Assembly (NCBI RefSeq): GCF_012971725.1
Contig: NZ_CP048833.1
Span: 2,604,001-2,668,000, forward strand
Direction: 5' to 3'
Source: Pseudomonas multiresinivorans
GTDB lineage: Bacteria > Pseudomonadota > Gammaproteobacteria > Pseudomonadales > Pseudomonadaceae
Length of the DNA stretch: 64,000 bases
Each line of letters opens with the position of its first letter. Position 1 is the first letter of the stretch. Of the stretch, positions 8,003 through 15,930 are shown piece after piece. Below the pieces are notes generated by a model. It did not search any database. It saw only the letters and a program-made list of their open reading frames with translations, and was not told where the DNA came from. The translations under genes were made by a program, and so were the position numbers.

Positions 8003-8554
8003 TCAGCCGGCCACCGGCAGTGTCAGCGGCAACAGGCGGGCGGTATTGCGGGCGTCCTCCAGGGCGCGGTGCGGCTGTCCCTGGAAGTTCAATCCGGCCA
8101 GGTGCAGCGCGGCATTCAGACCCACCGGCCGCTTGAGCTGGCGGGCCTGGGCGAAGCGCTGTTTGAGGTTGACGTGAGGAACACGGGCCAGGTGGCTGTC
8201 CAGGTTCTGGCGGCGCCATTCCAGTTCCAGCTGGTGGCGGTCGTAGTCGCCCCAGCTGGTCCAACCGGCCAGGCGCGGGCGGTGCTGGGCCAGCCAGCGC
8301 TCGAATTGCGGCCAGACCTCATGCAGGGGCGCGGCGGCATCGACGTTGGCCTGGGTAATGTGGGTGAGTTCGCGACAGAAGGCAGTCAGCAGCGGTCGCC
8401 GTTGCGGGCGCACGAAGCGCTGGAAGTGATCCAGCTCGCGGCCGTCGGCCTCGGCCACCAGGCTGGCGCCGATCTCGATGATTTCCATTTCCTCGACCGG
8501 CCAGCCGCCTTCCTCGGTGGTGGCTTCCAGGTCGATCACCAGCCAGTGGGGCAT
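8003..8554 (-). CDS. DEDDh 3'-5' exonuclease (RNase T/PolIII-epsilon fold)
   Basis: 183 residues starting MPHWLVIDLEATTEEGG. ExoI (IDLEAT), ExoII (GWTSWGDYDRHQLELE) and ExoIII (HRALEDARNTARLL) motifs provide the D, E, D, H and D catalytic set of the DEDDh superfamily. The family trims RNA or DNA 3' ends using two metal ions. The ORF is open upstream to 8677, but that part overlaps the divergent dehydrogenase promoter and looks non-coding. The ribosome-binding site is weak. It is closest by eye to the short stand-alone exonucleases related to eukaryotic ERI-1-like proteins (inference). Confidence 0.88.
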   Translation of the reverse strand: MPHWLVIDLEATTEEGGWPVEEMEIIEIGASLVAEADGRELDHFQRFVRPQRRPLLTAFCRELTHITQANVDAAAPLHEVWPQFERWLAQHRPRLAGWTSWGDYDRHQLELEWRRQNLDSHLARVPHVNLKQRFAQARQLKRPVGLNAALHLAGLNFQGQPHRALEDARNTARLLPLTLPVAG

Positions 8555-8657
8555 AGTCGGTGCTCGTGGTTGGGTTCGAATCGAGTATGGAAGGCGTTTG
8601 CGGGGCCGGCAAACCGCTGTGCTAGGCTGACCGGCTACCAGGACAAGGGGGATCAAG

Positions 8658-9530
8658 ATGGCGAAAGTGGCATTCATCGGTCTGGGTGTGATGGGCTATC
8701 CCATGGCCGGGCATCTGGCGCGCGAAGGGCATGAGGTGTGCGTCTACAACCGCACCGCGAGCCGCGCGGCCCAGTGGGTCAGGCAGTTCGGCGGCAGTTC
8801 GGCGGACACTCCGCGCGGGGCCGCGCAGTGGGCTGATTTCGTGATGTGCTGCGTCGGCAACGATGACGACCTGCGCAGCGTGGTGCTGGGCGAGGACGGC
8901 GCGTTGGCCGGTATGCAGCCGGGCGCCGTGCTGGTGGACCACACCACCGCTTCGGCCGAAGTGGCCCGCGAACTGGCCGTGGCGGCGGCGGAGCGCGAGC
9001 TGGGCTTCCTTGATGCGCCGGTCTCCGGCGGCCAGGCTGGCGCCGAGAACGGTGCGCTGACGGTGATGGTCGGCGGCGATGCGGACCTCTATGCCCGCGC
9101 CGAACCGGTGATTGCCACCTACGCGCGCATGGTGCGGCGCATGGGCCCGGTGGGCAGCGGCCAACTGACCAAGATGGTCAACCAGATTTGCGTGGGCGGC
9201 TTGCTGCAAGGGCTGTCCGAGGCGCTGCACTTCGCCCAGAGCGCCGGCCTCGACGGCATGGCGGCCATGGAAGTGATCAGCAAGGGCGCGGCGCAATCCT
9301 GGCAATTGGAGAACCGTCATCAGAGCATGCTGGAAGGGCGCTTCGATTTCGGCTTCGCGGTGGACTGGATGCGCAAGGACCTGGGGATCGTGCTCGACGA
9401 GGCTCGCCGCAACGGCGCGCAACTGCCGGTCACGGCGCTGGTCGACCAGTTTTACGCCGAGGTGCAGGCCGCCGGTGGCGGGCGCTGGGATACCTCCAGC
9501 CTGATCACCCGCCTCCAGGACTCGCCCTAG
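8658..9530 (+). CDS. NAD(P)-dependent beta-hydroxyacid dehydrogenase (3-HIBADH family)
   Basis: 290 residues. The Rossmann motif FIGLGVMGYPMAGHL is at the N-terminus, the substrate motif DAPVSGGQAGAENG lies near residue 118, the catalytic lysine is in GSGQLTKMVNQI (about residue 172) and the late WMRKDLGIVLDEAR helix is present. The family oxidises 3-hydroxyisobutyrate, tartronate semialdehyde and similar 2- or 3-hydroxyacids. The substrate cannot be set by eye. A good AAGGGG ribosome-binding site precedes the ATG. The gene stands alone and is divergent from the exonuclease gene. Confidence 0.9.
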   Translation: MAKVAFIGLGVMGYPMAGHLAREGHEVCVYNRTASRAAQWVRQFGGSSADTPRGAAQWADFVMCCVGNDDDLRSVVLGEDGALAGMQPGAVLVDHTTASAEVARELAVAAAERELGFLDAPVSGGQAGAENGALTVMVGGDADLYARAEPVIATYARMVRRMGPVGSGQLTKMVNQICVGGLLQGLSEALHFAQSAGLDGMAAMEVISKGAAQSWQLENRHQSMLEGRFDFGFAVDWMRKDLGIVLDEARRNGAQLPVTALVDQFYAEVQAAGGGRWDTSSLITRLQDSP

Positions 9531-9602
9531 TCCTGACCCGCTCTATTCCCCGCAGGTGGCGCCATCGGTCGCAGAGATCGTCGTGCGCCGCTGATGCCCG
9601 CC

Positions 9603-9944
9603 TCAGGCGCGGAAGATAAAGTACACCGCGCCCAGCAGGCACAAGCCGGCCCACAAGTAGTCGAGCTTCAGTGGCTGCTGCATGAAGTACACGCTGAACG
9701 GCACGAAGACCGCCAGCGTGATGACCTCCTGCATGATCTTCAGTTGCCCCACCGACATCACCGTGTAGCCGATGCGGTTGGCCGGTACCTGCAATAAATA
9801 CTCGAAGAGTGCGATGCCCCAGCTGACCAGCGCCGCGATGATCCACGGCTTGCTGCTCAGGGTTTTCAGGTGGCCGTACCAGGCGAAGGTCATGAACAGG
9901 TTGGAAAGCGACAGAAGAAACGCGGTTTGCAGCCAGACCGGCAT
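9603..9944 (-). CDS. DMT-family inner-membrane protein (DUF486)
   Basis: A 113-residue protein with four hydrophobic segments (about 5-25, 34-52, 70-88, 95-112) and the DUF486 features TFAWYGHLK, PWIIAALVSWGIALFEY, VPANRIGY and QLKIMQEVITLAVF. DUF486 proteins are small relatives of the drug/metabolite transporter superfamily with no known substrate. The gene is monocistronic and convergent with the dehydrogenase gene upstream. Confidence 0.9.
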   Translation of the reverse strand: MPVWLQTAFLLSLSNLFMTFAWYGHLKTLSSKPWIIAALVSWGIALFEYLLQVPANRIGYTVMSVGQLKIMQEVITLAVFVPFSVYFMQQPLKLDYLWAGLCLLGAVYFIFRA

Positions 9945-10014
9945 GGCAGAGGCTCCAGAGAGGGACTGCGCCTGAGCCTAGTGGAGCGCCGCGCGACAGC
10001 CAAGGGGCGGAGAT

Positions 10015-12264
10015 TTGATCAGGTTCGTATTGCGGGGAAGCGCGGCGCTGTTGGTGCTGGGGTTGCTGGCGTTCGGCGGCTGGAAGGGTTGGCAGTGGTG
10101 GCAGCAGCGGCCGGTATGGGCGCAGCTGACGGTGGCGCCGTCCATGGCTGCCGGGCAGAACTGGACGCTGGGCGACTATCGCCTGGAGTGGGACGGCGAG
10201 TCTTTCGCCCTGCGCGCGGGTGAGCATCCCGCACAGACGCTGTGGCAGACCCATGGCGGATTCCTCGCCGCCGGCATAGGGCGCGTAGAGGCCGAAGAGC
10301 ACCGTGGCGCGATGTTCGTCCACGAACACCGCGAGTTGCTGTGTCGCCAGCAACAGTTGGATGCCGTTCGGGGCGGCCCGGATGAGCTGCTGATCTCGGG
10401 GAAACTGGGTTGCGACGATGGTCGACAGGTGCCTTACAGCGTTGCACTGCGTGCCGATGGCGGGCGCGGCGTGCTGATGGATGTGAGCCTGGATGACCCG
10501 GCGCTTAACCGTCTCTATCTGGCTTGGGCGCGGGAGGCCGACGAGCAGTTTCACGGCTTCGGCGAGCAGTTCCCCCGTTTCGACCTGAGCGGGCGCCGTC
10601 TGCCGATCCTGGTGCAGGAGCAGGGCGTCGGGCGCGGTTTGCAGCCGATCACCCTGGCTGCCGACCTGACCAACCGCGCCGGTGGCGATTGGTGGACCAC
10701 CTACGCGCCGGTACCTTTCTACCTCACCTCGCGCCTGCACGGCTTCTTCAGCGAGGCGTCGGAGTACCAGGTCTTCGACCTGCGCGACGACCAGCGCGTG
10801 GCGCTGGAAGTGCACGCTGGCAAACTCAAGGCGCACTTCTATAAAGGCAGCAGTCCCAAGGCACTGATCGAGGCACACACCTCGGTAGTCGGGCGCATGC
10901 CGCCGTTGCCGGCCTGGACGCAGCAGGGGGCGATCCTCGGGCTGCAGGGCGGCACCGAGCGTGTGCGTGGCATCGTCCACCAGCTGGAGCAAGCGAAGGT
11001 GCCGCTGGCCGGCGTCTGGGTGCAGGACTGGGTCGGCCAGCGCACTACCAGTTTCGGCAAGCAACTGTGGTGGAACTGGGTACTCGATGGTGAGCGCTAT
11101 CCGGGCTGGTCGGCGTTCAATGCCGAGCTGCGGGCCAAGGGGATTCGCAGCCTGGCGTATGTGAATCCCTTCCTGGTGGACACGGCGGAGAAGGGCGGGG
11201 CGACCCGCAATCTCTACCAGGAAGCGCTGGAGCACGGCTACCTGACTGTGGACGCCCAGGGACAGCCCCTGCTATTGCAGAACACCAGCTTCAGCGCCGG
11301 GCTGGTCGACCTGACCAATCCTCAGGCCGCTGAATGGCTGCGCGGAGTGATGCGAGAGGAAATGCTCGGCGCCGGCTTCTCCGGCTGGATGGCGGACTTC
11401 GGCGAGGCCTTGCCCTATGAAGCGAAGCTGGCGTCCGGTGAGCCGGCCGCGGCGCTGCACAATCGCTATCCTGAGCTGTGGGCGAAGCTGAACCGGCAAC
11501 TGGTGGACGAGGAAGGGCCAGGTGAGTTGCTGTTCTTCATGCGCTCCGCCTACAGCCGCAGCCCCGGCCTGACCACCAGCCTGTGGCTGGGTGACCAACT
11601 GGTGACCTGGGATGCCAACGATGGCCTGCACAGCGCGCTGTTGGGATTGCTCTCCGGGGGCATTTCCGGGTTCAGCCTGAACCACAGCGACACCGGTGGC
11701 TACACCACCATCAGCAGCCCGATCCGCGACTACCACCGCAGCGAGGAGCTGCTGCTGCGCTGGACGGAGTTTTCCGCCTTCACCAGCCTGCTGCGCACCC
11801 ACGAGGGCAATCGCCCGGACGACAACGTGCAGGCCTACAGCACACCGGCTGCTGTGGCGCAGTTGCAGCGCTTCGCCACGGTATTCCGCGAGCTTGCGCC
11901 CTATCGCCAGCGCCTGATGGACGAGGCGGCGAAGCATGGCTGGCCGCTGGTGCGCCCGTTGTGGCTGGAATTCCCCGCTGATCCGGCCAGCTTGGCGGAA
12001 ACGCCGACGAGCTATATGCTCGGCGACCAATTTCTGGTGGCCCCGGTGCTGGAGCCCGGCGTGCAGCGCCTGAGCGTGGCATTGCCCGAGGGCCGCTGGG
12101 TGCACCTGTGGAGCGGCAGTACCTTCGGAGTGGCTTCCGGCGGGGCGGTCGAAGTGCCCGCGCCGATCGGCGAGCCGGCGGTGTTCTACCGCGCCGGTTC
12201 CGCCGATGGCGAACACCTGGTGGCGGCGCTGCGCGAGCAGGGGCTGCTGCGCTCCAACCCATGA
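10015..12264 (+). CDS. Membrane-anchored GH31 family alpha-glycosidase
   Basis: 749 residues starting at TTG, preceded by GGGGCGGAG. Residues 7-27 form one hydrophobic anchor, so the enzyme probably faces the periplasm. The GH31 barrel follows: QDWVGQRTTSFGK, nucleophile D461 in GWMADFGEALP and acid/base D527 in LGDQLVTWD. Overall it resembles sulfoquinovosidase YihQ. However, the position that in sulfoquinovosidases carries the sulfonate-binding Arg (three residues before the conserved Trp) is Gln350 here, with Trp353 kept (family residues recalled from memory). A different alpha-glycoside substrate is therefore likely. It sits next to the ykgJ-like gene with a 25-bp gap. Confidence 0.85.
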   Translation: MIRFVLRGSAALLVLGLLAFGGWKGWQWWQQRPVWAQLTVAPSMAAGQNWTLGDYRLEWDGESFALRAGEHPAQTLWQTHGGFLAAGIGRVEAEEHRGAMFVHEHRELLCRQQQLDAVRGGPDELLISGKLGCDDGRQVPYSVALRADGGRGVLMDVSLDDPALNRLYLAWAREADEQFHGFGEQFPRFDLSGRRLPILVQEQGVGRGLQPITLAADLTNRAGGDWWTTYAPVPFYLTSRLHGFFSEASEYQVFDLRDDQRVALEVHAGKLKAHFYKGSSPKALIEAHTSVVGRMPPLPAWTQQGAILGLQGGTERVRGIVHQLEQAKVPLAGVWVQDWVGQRTTSFGKQLWWNWVLDGERYPGWSAFNAELRAKGIRSLAYVNPFLVDTAEKGGATRNLYQEALEHGYLTVDAQGQPLLLQNTSFSAGLVDLTNPQAAEWLRGVMREEMLGAGFSGWMADFGEALPYEAKLASGEPAAALHNRYPELWAKLNRQLVDEEGPGELLFFMRSAYSRSPGLTTSLWLGDQLVTWDANDGLHSALLGLLSGGISGFSLNHSDTGGYTTISSPIRDYHRSEELLLRWTEFSAFTSLLRTHEGNRPDDNVQAYSTPAAVAQLQRFATVFRELAPYRQRLMDEAAKHGWPLVRPLWLEFPADPASLAETPTSYMLGDQFLVAPVLEPGVQRLSVALPEGRWVHLWSGSTFGVASGGAVEVPAPIGEPAVFYRAGSADGEHLVAALREQGLLRSNP

Positions 12265-12289
12265 TCAGCGAGTCGAGAGTTCATCAACC

Positions 12290-12544
12290 ATGCAATGCCG
12301 TATCGGCTGTGGCGCCTGCTGCATAGCGCCGTCGATTTCCTCGCCCATCCCCGGCATGCCCGATGGCAAGCCGGCGGGGGTGCGCTGCGTGCAACTGGAT
12401 GAGCGCAATCTGTGCAAACTATTCGGCGACTCACGGCGTCCAAAGGTCTGTGCGGCCTTCGATGCGGACGCCGATGCCTGTGGCAGCAGCAACGAACAGG
12501 CCCTGCAGATCCTCACCGAGTGGGAACGCATCACCGCCGCCTGA
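12290..12544 (+). CDS. YkgJ-family cysteine-cluster protein
   Basis: 84 residues starting MQCRIGCGACCIAPSISSPIPGMP. The CxxxCxxCC cluster near the N-terminus, CVQLDERNLCKLF and RPKVCAAF complete the eight-cysteine pattern of the YkgJ/UPF0153 family, thought to bind zinc or an Fe-S cluster. The function is unknown. It starts 25 bp after the GH31 stop and may be co-transcribed with it. Confidence 0.88.
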   Translation: MQCRIGCGACCIAPSISSPIPGMPDGKPAGVRCVQLDERNLCKLFGDSRRPKVCAAFDADADACGSSNEQALQILTEWERITAA

Positions 12545-12668
12545 TGTGACTTGGAAGTCACGATTTCGCGGTCCATACTGACGCCCCGATCCGCTCAAGA
12601 CCGCGGATTGCGACAGGGCGCCGGCAATTGCCGACCCCACGAGACCAAGAATAAAGAGAGGTAAGACG

Positions 12669-13274
12669 ATGCGTGGTGTATTGCGTATGACCCTGCTGGC
12701 CACTGCCGTGATGGGCTTTGCCGGTACTGCCCTGGCGGAAGACTGGAAGCTGGAGAAGGAAGACGACGGTGTGAAGGTCTTCCTCAGCCCGGTCGCAGGT
12801 TCCAAGTACAAGGCTTACCGTGGCGTCGTCGACATCAAGGCCGATGTGGCCAAGATCAACGCCCTGCAGGAAGACGTGGCCGGCTCCTGCAAGTGGATCC
12901 ACGCCTGCGCCGAAATGCGCCTGCTGAAAACCGAAGGCGACAATTCCTGGACCTACTCGAAGATCGACATGCCCTGGCCGGTGACCGGCCGCGACGTGGT
13001 GATCCACGTGACCACCGAGAAGACCGCTGACGGCGGCCTGATCCGCCATCTCAAGGCCGAACCGACCTATATCCCGGAAGAGAAAGGCGAAATCCGCGTG
13101 CCGAAGCTGATCGGCGAGTGGAAGCTGGTGCCCAAGGGCGCCGGTGTGACCGAGGTGACCTACCAGGTGCAAACCGAACCGGGTGGCAGCATTCCGTCCT
13201 GGCTGGCCAACAGTTTCGTGGTCGATGCGCCGATGAATACCCTGAAGGGCCTGCGCAGCGCTGCCGAGAAGTAA
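12669..13274 (+). CDS. Secreted START-domain lipid-binding protein
   Basis: 201 residues with a clear signal peptide (cleavage expected after GTALA, about residue 23) and a START/Bet v1-like domain filling the rest. The DGVKVFLSP, SWTYSKIDMPWPVTGRDVV and IPSWLANSFVVDAPMNTLKGL segments are typical of bacterial START proteins. It is likely periplasmic and binds a hydrophobic ligand. A good ribosome-binding site (AGAGGTAAGACG) precedes the ATG and an intrinsic terminator follows. In pseudomonads this gene commonly neighbours gltA. Confidence 0.9.
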   Translation: MRGVLRMTLLATAVMGFAGTALAEDWKLEKEDDGVKVFLSPVAGSKYKAYRGVVDIKADVAKINALQEDVAGSCKWIHACAEMRLLKTEGDNSWTYSKIDMPWPVTGRDVVIHVTTEKTADGGLIRHLKAEPTYIPEEKGEIRVPKLIGEWKLVPKGAGVTEVTYQVQTEPGGSIPSWLANSFVVDAPMNTLKGLRSAAEK

Positions 13275-13301
13275 TCGGCGCTGTCGTTCCCTTTCGTGAA
13301 G

Positions 13302-13325
13302 AAGCCGCCCTCGGGCGGCTTTTTC
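13302..13325 (+). terminator. Intrinsic terminator of the START gene
   Basis: AGCCGCCC and GGGCGGCT form a stem with a two-base loop, followed by TTTTTC. Confidence 0.88.
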
Positions 13326-13401
13326 GTTCCTGTAAAAAAGGGGCCGTGATCGCGGTTACGTACATTGCGTGATCCTGCAATCGTGTGCCGGCCGGCTCTT
13401 C

Positions 13402-13478
13402 GTAGGAGCGAGCTTGCTCGCGAATGGGGTTTCCGGCCGCATTGGCGTCAAGGGGTTCGCGAGCAAGCTCGCTCCTAC
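13402..13478. repeat. REP pair (GTAGGAGCGAGC type), copy 2
   Basis: 23-bp arms at 13402-13424 and 13456-13478, identical to those at 7461-7536; only the loop differs. The pair lies between the terminators of the convergent START and gltA genes. Confidence 0.85.
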
Positions 13479-13495
13479 AGAAAAGCCGTGGCAAT

Positions 13496-13523
13496 AAAAA
13501 GGCCGCCCGAAGGCGGCCTTTTC
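13496..13523 (-). terminator. Intrinsic terminator of gltA
   Basis: On the minus strand GGCCGCC TTCG GGCGGCC is followed by TTTTTATT. It lies 17 bases past the gltA stop. Confidence 0.88.
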
Positions 13524-13539
13524 ATTCGCACCGTAGCGA

Positions 13540-14823
13540 TTAGCGGGCCTTGAGGTCCACGAAGTCGCGCTGGGTGGCGCCGGTGTACAGCTGGCGCGGA
13601 CGGCCAATCTTGTACGGGCCGGAGAGCATTTCCTGCCAGTGCGAGATCCAGCCCACGGTACGTGCCAGGGCGAAGATCACGGTGAACATGCTGGTCGGAA
13701 TACCGATGGCCTTCAGGATGATGCCGGAGTAGAAGTCCACGTTCGGGTAGAGGTTGCGCTCCACGAAGTAGGGGTCGTGGCGGGCGATTTCTTCCAGCTT
13801 CATGGCCAGTTCCAGCTGCGGGTCGTTGATACCCAGCTCCTGGAGAACCTCGTCGCAGGTCTGTTTCATGACCTTGGCGCGCGGGTCGAAGTTCTTGTAG
13901 ACGCGGTGGCCGAAGCCCATCAGCTTGAACGGATCGTTCTTGTCCTTGGCCTTCGCCACGAACTTCTCGATGTTCGATACGTCACCGATCTCGTCCAGCA
14001 TGCGCAGAACGGCTTCGTTCGCACCGCCGTGAGCCGGTCCCCACAGGGCAGCGATGCCCGAGGCGATACAGGCGAACGGGTTGGCGCCCGAGGAGCCCGC
14101 CAGTCGCACGGTGGAGGTGGAGGCGTTCTGCTCGTGGTCGGCGTGCAGGATGAAGATGCGGTCCATGGCCTTGGCCAGCACAGGGCTGATCGGCTTGGTC
14201 TCGCAGGGGGTGTTGAACATCATATGCAGGAAGTTCTCTGCATAGTTCAGGTCGTTGCGCGGGTACATCATCGGCTCGCCCTTGGAGTACTTGTACACCA
14301 TGGCGGCGATGGTCGGCATCTTGGCGATCAGACGATGCGCCGAGACTTCCCGGTGCTTCGGATTATTGATGTCCAGGGAGTCGTGATAGAAGGCGGAGAG
14401 GGCACCGATCACGCCGCACATAACGGCCATCGGGTGCGCATCACGGCGGAAACCGTTGAAGAAGGTCTTCAGCTGCTCGTGAACCATGGTGTGGTTCTTG
14501 ATGGTGCCGACGAACTTCTCTTTCTGCTCGGCAGTGGGCAGTTCGCCGTTGAGCAGCAGGTAGCAGGTTTCCAGGTAGTCGGACTTCTCGGCGAGCTGTT
14601 CGATCGGGTAGCCGCGATGCAGCAGTACACCTTTATCACCATCGATGTAGGTGATCTTCGACTCGCAGGAGGCGGTGGACATGAAGCCGGGGTCGAAAGT
14701 GAAGTGACCCGTGGAGGTCAGGCCCCGCACGTCGACAACATCGGGACCCAGCGTGCCGGAGAGGACAGGCAGTTCGACGGGGGCAGCGCCCTCGATGATC
14801 AACTGCGCTTTTTTGTCAGCCAT
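13540..14823 (-). CDS. gltA: Citrate synthase (type II, hexameric)
   Basis: 427 residues starting MADKKAQLIIEGAAPVELPV after a strong AGGAGG site. It condenses oxaloacetate and acetyl-CoA into citrate. Catalytic residues are visible in HADHEQNAS (His), WGPAHGGANEAV (His) and NVDFYSGI (Asp). The N-terminal beta region and LGPDVVDVRGL are typical of NADH-inhibited Gram-negative GltA, and the length matches. It is divergent from sdhC, with a promoter at 14884-14911 and its own terminator. Confidence 0.98.
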   Translation of the reverse strand: MADKKAQLIIEGAAPVELPVLSGTLGPDVVDVRGLTSTGHFTFDPGFMSTASCESKITYIDGDKGVLLHRGYPIEQLAEKSDYLETCYLLLNGELPTAEQKEKFVGTIKNHTMVHEQLKTFFNGFRRDAHPMAVMCGVIGALSAFYHDSLDINNPKHREVSAHRLIAKMPTIAAMVYKYSKGEPMMYPRNDLNYAENFLHMMFNTPCETKPISPVLAKAMDRIFILHADHEQNASTSTVRLAGSSGANPFACIASGIAALWGPAHGGANEAVLRMLDEIGDVSNIEKFVAKAKDKNDPFKLMGFGHRVYKNFDPRAKVMKQTCDEVLQELGINDPQLELAMKLEEIARHDPYFVERNLYPNVDFYSGIILKAIGIPTSMFTVIFALARTVGWISHWQEMLSGPYKIGRPRQLYTGATQRDFVDLKAR

Positions 14824-14883
14824 GATAGGCCTCCTATTTATGCTTGAAATCATCTGTACGACCCCCCACGCAGGGCCCGCACC

Positions 14884-14911
14884 ACTATAGAGAGATAAAT
14901 CCGAATGTCAA
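14884..14911 (-). promoter_or_regulatory. Sigma70 promoter of gltA
   Basis: On the minus strand TTGACA (14911-14906), 16 bases, then TATAGT (14889-14884). It lies 61 bases before the gltA start, which leaves room for a short leader. Confidence 0.75.
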
Positions 14912-15025
14912 TTTGCACAATCGGAGAAGTTTGGCTCCTCCAAGCCCCTGTTTTGCCGGAAAAATTTGCCTGTTTACGCCTTTTATGGGGGTGCGGCAAT
15001 TAGTCCTTAGGTGGAGGTCTTTCCG

Positions 15026-15054
15026 TTGTCATTAGGGGCCTAACTGTCTATACT
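15026..15054 (+). promoter_or_regulatory. Sigma70 promoter of the sdh operon
   Basis: TTGTCA (15026-15031), 17 bases, then TATACT (15049-15054). The transcript would begin near 15061 and carry a leader of about 118 bases before the sdhC GTG. The leader contains the palindromic stretches GGCCGTCCGGCC and CACTCCCGAAGGTGATGGG. Confidence 0.72.
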
Positions 15055-15178
15055 CGGCGACCAGCCGCCAAGGGCCGTCCGGCCTAGCTTGATTGGTGGT
15101 TGTCACTCCCGAAGGTGATGGGTACCTGACAAGTGCACCTCCCGACAACTAGCCCTGATCCATAGAAGGGCTCTCAGT

Positions 15179-15565
15179 GTGAAAAAAGCCGTGAATAGCA
15201 AACGACCCGTAAACCTAGACCTAAGGACCATCCAACTCCCTATCACTGCTTACACGTCGATTCTCCACCGTATCTCCGGCGTCATTCTGTTCGTGGGCAT
15301 CGCAGTGCTGCTGTTCGCACTGGATCGTTCCCTCGCATCCGAAGACAGCTTCGAGCAGGTGAAGGCGTGTCTGACCCATCCGTTGGTCAAGCTTGTGATT
15401 TGGGGCCTGCTGTCTGCGCTGCTGTACCACCTGGTAGCCGGTATTCGTCACCTCGTCATGGACGCAGGTATTGGCGAAACACTGGAAGGCGGTAAGCGTG
15501 GTTCGAAAATCGTCATCGCTGTCGCAGTGGTGCTGATCGTTCTGGCGGGGGTATGGGTATGGTAA
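15179..15565 (+). CDS. sdhC: Succinate dehydrogenase cytochrome b556 subunit
   Basis: 128 residues with three membrane segments (about 34-54, 70-92, 107-126). It starts with GTG after AGAAGGGC. RPVNLDLRTIQLPITAYTSILHRISGV is the conserved quinone-site entry, with Ser and Arg of SILHR near the ubiquinone pocket, and the haem-ligand His lies in YHLVAGIRHLVMD. It anchors SdhAB to the inner membrane. It is the first gene of the operon and overlaps sdhD by 7 bp. Confidence 0.96.
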   Translation: MKKAVNSKRPVNLDLRTIQLPITAYTSILHRISGVILFVGIAVLLFALDRSLASEDSFEQVKACLTHPLVKLVIWGLLSALLYHLVAGIRHLVMDAGIGETLEGGKRGSKIVIAVAVVLIVLAGVWVW

Positions 15566-15927
15566 CTAACGTCACTAACTTGTCGCGTTCGGGTCTCTAT
15601 GACTGGATGGTCCAGCGCGTCTCCGCGGTCGTTCTCGCGGCTTATGTTCTCTTCCTGCTGGGCTTCCTGATCGCTCACCCAGGTATCACCTACGCCGAGT
15701 GGCATGGTCTGTTCTCCCACAGCCTGATGAAGATCTTCAGCCTGTTGACGCTGGTTTCCCTGAGCGTGCACGCCTGGGTCGGTATGTGGACCATCACCAC
15801 CGACTACCTGACTCCGATGGCGCTGGGCAAGTCCGCGACCGTCGTGCGTTTCCTCGTCCAGGCGGTATGCGGCATGGCCATGTTCGCATTCTTCGTCTGG
15901 GGTGTGCAGATTCTCTGGGGTAACTGA
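15559..15927 (+). CDS. sdhD: Succinate dehydrogenase membrane anchor subunit
   Basis: 122 residues and three membrane helices. The ATG at 15559 (MVTNVTNLSRSGLYDW) is preferred over the ATG two codons earlier because it matches the usual family N-terminus. RSGLYDWMVQRVSA and HAWVGMWTITTDYLTP are conserved, the latter with the haem-ligand His and the quinone-site Asp-Tyr. It overlaps sdhC and is followed 3 bp later by sdhA. Confidence 0.96.
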   Translation: MVTNVTNLSRSGLYDWMVQRVSAVVLAAYVLFLLGFLIAHPGITYAEWHGLFSHSLMKIFSLLTLVSLSVHAWVGMWTITTDYLTPMALGKSATVVRFLVQAVCGMAMFAFFVWGVQILWGN

Positions 15928-15930
15928 TCC

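Noticed and set aside
9505..11235. 576-codon minus-strand ORF over the DUF486 and GH31 genes
   Set aside because: It is a shadow frame, with no start signal and no recognisable domain.
10015..12264. Naming the GH31 gene as sulfoquinovosidase yihQ
   Set aside because: The Arg position that binds the sulfonate is Gln350 and the protein has a membrane anchor, so the name would overstate the evidence.
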